DNA from: Aradus depressus
Taxonomy: Eukaryota > Arthropoda > Insecta > Hemiptera > Aradidae
Reading direction: 5' to 3'
DNA: 64,000 nt
Assembly (NCBI GenBank): GCA_963662175.1
Contig: OY759215.1
Coordinates: 22,991,079-23,055,078, forward strand
Position numbers and translations under genes: made by a program
Shown here: piece by piece, positions 55,101 to 64,000 of the stretch
How positions within the stretch are numbered: position 1 is the first letter of the stretch
Layout: each line of letters opens with the position of its first letter
The notes under the pieces: model-generated
What the model was told of the DNA's origin: nothing
Seen by the model: the letters and a program-made list of their open reading frames with translations, nothing else
Database searches by the model: none

Positions 55101-57825
55101 GTACATATAGAAGGCTAGTTCAAAACGGTATCAACTAAAATATGGCAAATTTGTATTATTTGCACTATCTAAAAGTGGAGTTTAAGATTATGTAACTTGA
55201 ATCCATTTGTCAATGAATCTTTCTATGATAGTCATTTCTAAAGATCAGTTATCGTAGGAGAAACTTAGTATACCCTATCAGAGCCCCATGCGCTCTCTCT
55301 ATCCCTTTCAAAAAATATTTATATTTACCGAGTTCTCTTCGTTGAACCCTATTGTACTTACTTGGCTATCATTTGTCATACAGTATTGCTGTAAAAGAAA
55401 TGTTGGACATTCTCTAGCCTATATTTAACGAGATAACCTGTAATAACGTTATCGCGTGATCACCATACGAAAAATTAAACTTTTTTTTTTATCCCTCGCT
55501 AACCAAAAAAGCCAGGTATTGTTGAATTCGCTTCCTGTCGTTTGTATGAAATGATATGCCACACATCATTTTTGTAAAAATAAATTGTGTCCACCTCCCT
55601 TTCTACAGCGCCCTCATATTTTTAGATGCCACGCAGTATATATTCTAAGTTAAGCCATTTTTGAAATGTCTTGCTAATTTCCTGAATTTGAGTTCAGCCG
55701 TTTTCGCGTGTTGTTCGTACAAACAGGCAGACTTTCAGGGTTCATTTATGTAGAAGAGAATCATGTTCAAATTCATGGCCATTTCTTTCTGGAAATGACC
55801 ATTTTTATTCCTTTGACCACTAACTTCCAAACTGTTAAAATTCTTACATCATTTGGACTATGTCGAAATTAGGTGAAATCAATGTAATTCGTCACAGATA
55901 GATAACAGACAGAAAATACCTATTGTGAATAGAAATGACAATCTAATTTTATTTCTCTCAGTTCGATAAAGTTTATTTGAATAAATTAATTAAAATTGAT
56001 CGCTGAAACATTTTGGTTTGGTGTATTTAATATTAATTTTAAATTAACCAGAAATAAATAATTTCATCTAATAAATTTGTGCTCTGCGCATGCTCGCTTT
56101 TCTTTACTATCCGTTCAGCCATTACTTATACTAATTCTTTAGTTTTTATAGTTTCTTTCTGAGTTCGTTATATCAACTACTGCTCTGAATTTCTAAAATA
56201 ATATAATATAATTAAATTAATAGCATAATTGAGTAATTGATTTAGTTGTAAGTTGGCAATTAACAGTTTGTTATTTTTTAATTGCAACAATGGAAACTAA
56301 TAGACAAAAAACTTGAAATTTTGAAGAAAAAACATAAGTTCTATATTTATGCTAGGTTCTACTTCCAAACGGAAAGAAAACGTATGTTTTTTCAGAGACA
56401 CGATTATTCAGTGATTTCATTTGTTATTGTTTATATATTTTTTTAAAATCCTTTCGAATGTATTTAATTTTTGAAAATATTCAATATTTCAGTGAATACT
56501 ATTTTTTTTTTTTCTGGTATTTGTCTGCAAGTAGGCAAATATAGCAAATATCATGGATAAATTTCAATGTCACGTGATGGAAGAAGCCAAGTGTTGACTT
56601 TCTCTAGAAAATAATAAAATACCTACCACACTTCACTTCGAAGATCTCGAGGCCACCTAGTGTTCAGATGGCGTGGAGAATTGTTGGTATGGGATTCAGA
56701 GGATATGACTTCTGCAAACGGGGTAGGATGAGATCAAAGTTTGTTGTAGAAGGATTAGAATCGTGATGGATTAGTTCCTGGACGGTTGGATGTTTAGGTC
56801 TTCGTGGAGTTATTTGTTAGTGACGTAGATAGAAGACGGGGATTATTTTTAGTTCTAAGATTAGATTAGTTATTAGAAAATTATTCAAGTATAATCTAAC
56901 TTTCATAATGTTTATTATCTAGTTGTCCTTCTTATTCGTTATTTCTTCAGTGATATAATTTGTTATTGAACATTTTTTTCAATTTATATTTTGGGTTGTG
57001 TGAGATTTTTAAGTAATATTGTAATATTCTCTTCATGTACTTATCTCGCCTATTTAATTTCAAGTCAATCATGTAACGATAAACGTTTCAGAACATATTG
57101 GTTGCATCGAACTGGCTAAAGGTACACAAACCTTTAAAAATCTTTATTTACGAGTCTTCGATGTTGCAAATTTTCTCTAGACATAATTGTGGAATATTAG
57201 GTTTAGGCTGATGAAAAATATATTATTGTGTAGAATCTCTTTACACTACCGAAAAGTAAAATTATTTATGAACTTCCTTCGTAGAGTTGGCAAATATACC
57301 GCAGAAAGGGCTCTCTGCCTAAAATTTTAATATTGAAACATGTTTTCCATGATCAGAAGAAACAGTCCTAACTGAAAGGTATGCTAGGTTGTAAAGCACG
57401 AATAAATAAATGGGAGAAAAATATAATAATTTTGAAAAGTAGCCAGCTCCTATATCTCATAATAATACTAAAATAATATATATAGACAAAATGATAATGG
57501 AAAAAGTTATTTAAATTGTAAACCGGCGCCTCTCTGTATTTATGTATGTAGATCTCTTGTTGAAACAGTACACAGTACCATGTGCGGGTGAGATGTAGTC
57601 GGACGTCACACTAAAATACCCAAGCTAAATATTTGTTGTTAATGCTAATTTTTTGTAACCTTCGCAATACTTCTTAAGCATCGCTTATTGGACAATATTC
57701 ATGTTTTGCTGTTCGAATAACTTGAACATTTGTTTCAAATAATGTACAGTTATCATAGTTTAATGTAGAGTGTAACATGACGGATGAGAAAATAAGAAAG
57801 CAAGATATATGCATTTCAAATCAGT
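52111..57825. other. long AT-rich presumed intron
   Basis: About 5.7 kb without a recognised gene. T-runs occur at about 52550-52566, 53470-53490 and 53751-53763. Two donor-like GTAAGT sites follow G+C-richer blocks (53610 and 53930) but no matching exon can be argued. Frames such as 54366-54674 (minus) and 54687-54965 (plus) lack motifs. Confidence 0.4.
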
Positions 57826-58502
57826 GAATCACCGGCTATGTACTTCCACAGCAAGAATTAATTATTAACTTTTTCCCTCCTTCTAAAGTCAATCAACCGT
57901 TTGGGGTAAAACTCAATATTTGACTTACATAATGGCTTCTGAATCCTAATACTAAACCTTCCCCTTCGATTTTGGGGAAAATTAATAGGTGTCATCCTTA
58001 TAGGGTTTCTAATATAAATATAAATTTTCATATCGATACATTGATTACAGCGCCTGTTATTGGGATTTTTTCGTTTTTTTTTTCAGAGCCCCCTCTGATC
58101 CCCTCTCCTTTGGCTGATTCCGCTGAAAGTTAATAGGTGTCGTCCTTATAGAGCTTTGAATTTACAATCGAAATTTGGTGTTAATACATTCATTACAATG
58201 GCAGTTATTGAAGTTTTTGTGTTAAGCCTCCCCCCTAATTCTCTCTTCCCTTTGGCCGATTTGGGTGAACATCAATAGGTGACGTCTTTAGAAGGTTCTG
58301 GATATACATACAAAATTTCGAGTCGATACATTCATTATATCGGGAGTTATCGTGTTCGCAAAGTATACGTACACAGACAGAAAGATTTTTTATTAATTTC
58401 TGGTATCAGGTAGTCGGAAAATATGAAATTTCGTTGAAAACTCCGTATCGAATTTTCGACCGATTATATAACTTCCCCGATACTTTGTATAGTTGGAGAA
58501 GT
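57826..58502 (+). repeat. ACTTCCCC MITE-like element, near-complete copy
   Basis: Begins with the external phrase TGAATCACCGGCTATGT and ACTTCCACAGC, and ends CTTCCCCGATACTTTGTATA then GTTGGAGAAGT. The TAATAGGTGT-type phrase recurs at 57983, 58131 and 58273, so three modules of about 145 bp are visible. Confidence 0.75.
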
Positions 58503-59645
58503 ACAACTTAGATAAGTTATATAAAAGTAGACACGGAGTTAAAATAACGGATCAGTCATTTCTACTCAAACATGGCTATTTTTGTGACCGTGCTTGTCAT
58601 TGGCAAGAAGTAGTTTCTGTCTGAAAAATCCAGATATTGACCAATGTGCCATGGTTCGTTCGACTTTTGTAAAATAACTAGTAGTCCATCGAATATTTAT
58701 ATAATATTAAGATATCTATAGATATATATCTATATATGATTATCGTAAAAATCGAACCAGACTAAAGTTCCAATATTCATGAGGCCAAGGCTGTCTTACT
58801 AAGAAATAATCTATATTTAAATTAATATAGGGAACAATTTCGATTTACGTAAGATACAGGGTCATATTACAATAAAGAGGAGCAAATGACTTCTGTCACT
58901 GCGATTACCCACCTCCACTCTAGGAAAATTTCTGAGCTTGAGTATTTTTTCAAAAATTCAATGCCACAATAATATCTATCTTCATTTGTTTGAATTTGTT
59001 TTTTTATATTAATTAATGATTCTTTGAAATTTAGTTTTATATTTATTTTCAGGATGCATTTATAGGTCGTGTTGTAAGCATAAATTAAGGCCAAGATTGT
59101 TTGTATTCCCTTATTTCCGAAATATAGTTTTTTTTTGTTTTTACCTCATCCGAATAAGTAATATATTCCCATTTTATTGAAAAAAATGTAATCTTGAATC
59201 GCGAGGTCATTGATCTGCAGATCTAATTATGTAAACTATTTCTTCTTATCAAAAAAAGATATGAAAATGAATCGACTAACTGATTTGCTAGCTTTGTTAT
59301 TTAGTCTAGGCTCAATTGTAGGTAGTAAGTTGATCAATAATAAAATAACATAAAACTAAGGATATTAATGAACCACTAATACCTTTAATTTTTCATATAT
59401 GCTTTTACATGAAAATCGTTAATTTTAAAGTAATAATTTGACAAACTATAAATAGCTCTATGAAAATGTTGACCAGTTTACAAAGAAATGCATTAGATAT
59501 ATTTTTTAGTAAATTGTTTTATACTAGTTAGTGATGAAATATTGATGTTTTCGGTTGTAATAACTACATAGTGTATGTGTATTTAAACGTCTCTTTTTTT
59601 AAAATAAACATTAACGATCGTAGAGTACATCTTATTATATTACTA
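58503..59645. other. AT-rich presumed intron
   Basis: AT-rich. A small TATAGATATATATCTATA palindrome-like tract lies near 58717-58737. No supported gene. Confidence 0.4.
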
Positions 59646-60175
59646 CTAGCAGTAATACCCGGCGTTACCCGGGGAACTTTGACTTTTCTCCCAATATCTC
59701 CTATAAGGCTATTCAGTTCCTCGACAGTACATTCATGATGTTATAATTTTCAATTATTCATACGGAATAAGGCTTATAGTCCTTCAACTGTAGTAACGCT
59801 AGCTTTGGAGCTAAAACTAATTTATTCAAAAAGATTTCTCATTAATCGTTGCAATGGTTTTCGAGTTACAAAGATTGCGTGAGTGGTTGCTGGGATGGAC
59901 CAGGGGTTGATTAAAAAATAGACCTTAACCTTCCGGTAGATAAAACTTATCTATTCGAAAAGATTCCTCATTAATCATTGCAGTGGTTTTTGAGTTACAA
60001 AGATTGCGTGGGTGGATGCTGGGATGGACCAGATATTGAGGTACTAATACGCCTATAACCTTCCACAGACGATGACGAACAAATTAAAAAAAAAATTAAT
60101 CAAATCCATCAAGCCGTTCATGAGTTATAGCGGTACAACGCACAGACATTTTCAGCTTTATATATATATGATAAA
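59646..60175. repeat. ACCCGGCGTTACCCGG dispersed repeat with internal duplication
   Basis: Starts with CAGTAATACCCGGCGTTACC, a phrase seen at the end of dispersed repeats in many invertebrates, and closes with GCCGTTCATGAGTTATAGCG and a TATATATATAT tract. Inside, a block with TCATTAATCGTTGCAATGG and TTGCTGGGATGGACCAG is present twice, about 126 bp apart (near 59838 and 59964). Confidence 0.65.
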
Positions 60176-60610
60176 TCAACAGGTCTAACATTACAATTGT
60201 ATATACATGTTTTTTTTTTTGTTTTTTTCTTTTTTGCATTGAGGCCTGGAAATATGAAATTTCCGTGAAAACGCAACATGGCATTACATATGAATGAGCC
60301 TATTAACTGGTAGAGATGGCCTCTTGCTTGGTTACGAAAGGTTGTCTGAGAGTAGTAAGATAAGATTTGGTGCCTTATATGGTAGAAAGCCACGTCCTTG
60401 CTCCTCCAAGGACGACCTCATAACTCTCAGGACGGCCGTAGCTGTCTTAAAGTTCACCATCTTTTCCGAAAGTGACATTAACTCATAGATACTACCTAGT
60501 ATAGTGGTACTGAGGTTGCTCTTTGATATGTGACTTTCATGATATTTACACAGACTTCCTGCTCTCGATAGAATAGTGGAAACAACAAATGAGCCAAATA
60601 CGGTATTCTA
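60176..60610. other. unassigned stretch
   Basis: Contains a 64-codon frame (60294-60488) without motif; the G+C-richer part at 60300-60450 may be old repeat. No gene is supported. Confidence 0.35.
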
Positions 60611-60860
60611 TAGTTAGTTACTTATTGTGACTCATGCCCGGACACTACTTTTAGAGCGCTCTTTCGTCACTGGTGGGACATGAGACCAACTCTACTGTGG
60701 GATCTAAATTTTGCCTACCTAGGTTTATTCACGTAGGATACGCTTAACGTCTCGTGCTAAATTTACCTCCCAGGTGAAAAAAAACCAAGGGCCTCGGCTG
60801 GGTTCCGAATTCTTGAGCTCATTAGCCTGGCACGCTACCTCTGAGCTACCGGCGCCCTCT
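60611..60860 (-). repeat. composite SINE, internally deleted
   Basis: Reverse copy with both ends, TAGTTAGTTACTTATTGTGA at the left and GAGCTACCGGCGCCCTCT at the right, but lacking part of the middle, including the phrase that follows CATCGC in other copies. Confidence 0.8.
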
Positions 60861-61542
60861 GTTGCACTTTTACTTTCTATATAAATTTTTATTGACAAAA
60901 TTCATGATTTTTGACAATTTTTTCGGTCAGAAAGGCAACAGTTCTGTTTCTTGTTATTCTCTATTTCTGTATCTCCTGTTTCTAAAGCAGTTGCAGGTAA
61001 ATTGCTTGGTTCGTAGCATTTTTCTTTGTTTTTGCAACATTTACAAAATTGTTGGTAAATTTTTCTCCTTTTATTTTAAATAATGTTGAAATGTTTTTCT
61101 ATTGGTTTGTTAGTGAAAGTGAGCCATTGGCGGCAACTAGTTCCCGTGTTTCCTCGTGCACTCCGACAGCCTTTATAAATTTCCCAGCTTTCTGGCAGTG
61201 TTTTGTCATATATTTGGTGTGATACTCGAAATGGTTTACAAAAAATTATAATTATAAAAGTATTGAATAAAAGATAATTGAATATTTTTATATAAGTGTT
61301 ATATATTTTCACGAGATGTCTAGATGGTGAACGTTTGCGAAGAGCCAGTGTGATAAGTGTTTTATCGTTGAGATAACAGGAGCCATTTGTGTTGTCTGTC
61401 TGTTGGTTAAGAGCCACTGTTACTCTCTTCCTCGTCTTGTTAGCTAGTTTTCTTCACTTGCTATCAATTTGTGGTTGCTGTGGAATATGAGACTCCTCAT
61501 GTTGTGTGTATTATTATATATTTTTTAATGATTTTTTTTTTC
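60861..61542. other. AT-rich presumed intron
   Basis: No recognised exon. A 113-codon minus-strand frame (61076-61417) has no family motif. Confidence 0.35.
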
Positions 61543-61760
61543 TTCCCCAGCGTATAGGGGAAGTTATATAATCGGTTAAACATTCGATGCGGAGTTTTCA
61601 ACGGAATTTCCTGTTTTCCAACCTTTAGATTTCAAATATGAAAAAAAAATGAATGTGTATCTCTGAACCCGATAACTCCCAATAGGATGAATGTGTCGCC
61701 ACAAAATTTTATATGTGAATTCGGAACGACACCCTATTGTTTTTAAAAATAGCTGAACAT
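61543..61760 (-). repeat. ACTTCCCC MITE-like copy, one-third length
   Basis: CTTCCCCAGCGTATAGGGGA then AGTTATATAATCGGTTAAAC, the CGATGCGGAGTTTTCAACG phrase, and CCCGATAACTCCCAATAGG before it fades. Confidence 0.7.
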
Positions 61761-62200
61761 ATTTCAATTGAACTTCATATTTTAAATCTGGAGTCGGTTT
61801 TAGGATTCATATAATTTAAAAGTCACTAAATGGAGTGGGGGTTTAGTTGAAGACAAACATAGTTATTTCATACTTTTTCAGTTACTATTGATCCTAAGTG
61901 AAAAAGTTACTGAATCAATATGCAGGACATTTGCATGTTAAACTTTTTTTCTTCTATACATATTTTCACTGGAATTATAAATAACGGAGTTTTTCGAGCA
62001 GTAGGTAGGTGTAGAGGCAGCAGAAAAAGGTGCCTCCTGAACAGCTCTCAAGTCTACTGTCTTCTCCTTCATAATTGATGCAAATATTCAATTAATTTTC
62101 GAGTTTTTGTGATTTCACGCAATAGATATCTCCCGTTATCGACGGACCACAAAGCTTGTAATAAAATATTAGAAGATGTTAATGTTTTTTATAATATTAG

Positions 62201-62440
62201 TAATAGTGACTCATGTCCGGGCTTTTAACAATGAGGTCATATCGCCTACTACCAGAACGTCGTTCTGGTGAACATGAGCTTGACTAAGGTGGAAGTCCTA
62301 AATTTTGCCTACACAGGTTTAGTTACCTAATACCTACGGTAGGGTCTTTATTGAGTACCTGACATCGCACAGACTCGGGATCATCGCTTAACGTCCCATC
62401 CGAAAGAGAGTGTGCTCAAGGTTTTTTCACCTCCCTGATA
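62201..62440 (-). repeat. composite SINE, partial
   Basis: From TAATAGTGACTCATGTCCGG through GTCATATCGCCTACTACCAG and ATCGCTTAACGTCCCATCC to the CCTCCCTGATAAAAAAGG region. The tRNA head is missing. Confidence 0.72.
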
Positions 62441-63539
62441 AAAAAGGCGGGGGAGGGGGATTGATAACTAATAAAACTCATTGAAAATAATTAATTATAC
62501 ATACCTGAATATATTATTATGTTGAATGTATTTTCTATATGATTAAGGTGTGGAGAGGCAAGGTTAGATGAGCTATTCTAGGTTAAATATATTTTCATCC
62601 GGACATTCCATCCTTATACCAAACAGTGCAACAATATAACCATTTTTTTTTTTCGCCTTGTTACTATTTAAGAATCGGAACGTTTTCAATGCACTTGATG
62701 AAGATTCTGAAGTAATCTACATTAAATGGTTTTAACAAAGAGGTCGACTCGACCGTAAAATATATTCTACATATAGAATAGGAGAAAATTGTTTACAATA
62801 AAGACCAACAAATAAATTAATGATACTGATAATGGAATTTGTTCCCGAAATGTCTATTTGCTAGGTTGTAAAGACAAAAAATAATTTGGGAGAACAATAA
62901 ATCTGTGGAAAATATATATTATAAATTCAGAAATTCCTTATACCACAAGTGAGATTATATATGGTGTTTTCTCTAATTTTTGCTATAAAACATTCGCCCA
63001 CGTACATTAGAAGCCGAGATATGCCGTTCAACTCGTAGCGCCTTAACGTTCAACTCGTAAACCAACAACTCTGTTAGATAGTGTTTGCCTTTCCTCCCGT
63101 CTTTGCATCATGCCTTAAGGAAGAAAGAAAATTTGCCCTGAAATCCGCTAACATTACGCAGCTTCTTTGTGCACGAACGTCCTCGCGTACCTCTGACACT
63201 TCTAGCGGGTCATATGAACATTATTTTTCGTGACATATTATTCAGTGTATCTACTACGTAAATGAGGATTGAGATTTAAATACGTGTAGTGTATTAATAT
63301 GCGGGTGACGCAGGACGAATGCTATGAAAAAAACAGCAAAAAAAATCTTTATCCACACTTTGAAATGTTTTAGTACGTCTTATTATCAAAATTATATGTA
63401 TATTTAGTTCAGATATGATTGTTTTTTTTTTTTTTTTTGCTGTCAAACGGGGCAACAATTAGAGATTGGAGTTTCCTAATTTTGAACTTTGAGCCAGTTT
63501 GATTATAGTGTATAGGACATAGTCAATTCCTGTTTTATC
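62441..63539. other. AT-rich presumed intron
   Basis: About 1.1 kb. The phrase GCTAGGTTGTAAAG near 62861 also occurs near 57387, followed in both by TGGGAGAA, so a further dispersed repeat may be present. A T-run is at 63421-63438. No gene is supported. Confidence 0.4.
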
Positions 63540-63735
63540 TCCCCAGTTTTTGAAATGCAACGTTGATTATGTAATCAGTCAGAAATTTATGTTGAATTTT
63601 CAACGGCATTTCATGTTTTCCGACACCTGAATCCAAAAATTAAAAAAAAAACAATCTACCCCATAATTCCCGATAGAACGAATATGTCGATACAAAAATG
63701 TATATGAGTATCCAGAACCCCATTAGGATCTCTAG
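63540..63735 (-). repeat. ACTTCCCC MITE-like copy, one-third length
   Basis: TCTCCCCAGTTTTTGAAATG then TTATGTAATCAGTCAG, the GGCATTTCATGTTTTCCGAC phrase and AATTCCCGATAGAACGAATA; the first module fades after about 63735. Confidence 0.68.
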
Positions 63736-64000
63736 ATGCTCATTCTGACCCTAATAGAGAATATTAGACGTTGCAGCGATCTGTAAGACAAATCTAGGCC
63801 AAATGCTATTAAAAAAAAAAAAAAATCCATCCAATGTTTCTACAACCCCATTTATGTACATATTTATGATTTGTGTATGAAAAAGTTATGTAAACTCTTT
63901 CGAATAGGTCAATTTGCCGCACATTGAGACCTTAAGCCTGGTTAGAGTTTCCTAATAGAGATCATAATGCTCGAAGATACTCTGGCTGCGCTAGAATGCA

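Overview
This is a eukaryotic, strongly AT-rich window, almost certainly from an invertebrate and most likely an arthropod. It has spliced exons with long introns and dense transposon cover: two nearly complete non-LTR retrotransposons, a Tc1-type DNA transposon, tRNA-derived SINEs, a MITE-like family, satellites and homopolymer or dinucleotide tracts. An intact selenocysteine tRNA gene shows the lineage kept the selenoprotein machinery, which several insect orders have lost. I cannot name the species; a crustacean or a non-holometabolous insect would fit.

Host genes. At the left edge, a PAQR4-like first coding exon lies on the minus strand (1065-1218). It faces, across a G/C-tract-rich putative bidirectional promoter, a candidate plus-strand first exon (ATG at 1820, donor at 1850). 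A proline- and methionine-rich candidate exon lies on the plus strand at 31261-31413. The tRNA-Sec gene is at 29626-29713 (minus), with a TATA box and a T4 terminator. Further right, on the plus strand, a non-coding exon (about 41640-41809) is followed by an RS-rich first coding exon (42414-42559). A possible alternative first coding exon at 48402-48472 has the same splice phase. These look like alternative starts of one gene, possibly a CLK/LAMMER kinase or another SR-type splicing factor, whose body lies beyond the window. The last 15 kb therefore looks like intron.

Mobile elements. 4698-10550 (minus) is a full-length LINE: gag-like ORF1 with zinc knuckles, then endonuclease, reverse transcriptase and RNase H. 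It has a 13-bp target-site duplication and sits inside an older MITE copy. Its ORF2 is broken by a 66-bp displaced duplication and a homopolymer frameshift. 11836-16072 (minus) is a second, Jockey-type LINE without RNase H, with a 13-bp target-site duplication and an unusual GAA/TTC tail. Other remnants are a 3' LINE end (11050-11475), a decayed Ty3/gypsy pol fragment (about 19130-19660), a Tc1 scrap (22560-22745), a diverged LINE fragment (23080-23230) and an IR/DR-type Tc1 element (24976-27191) with a further insertion. About twelve SINE pieces and about twelve copies of a modular MITE-like family with ACTTCCCC ends are spread across the window.

Satellites and structures. There is an array of 75-bp monomers alternating as 150-bp dimers (31636-32515), a 61-bp array (33055-33360), a two-copy 56-bp repeat (32921-33032), a large foldback (about 37757-38208), a perfect 46-bp palindrome (34606-34651) and a 23-bp-stem hairpin (24470-24524). 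The remaining sequence is AT-rich intronic or intergenic DNA in which I see no supported gene.
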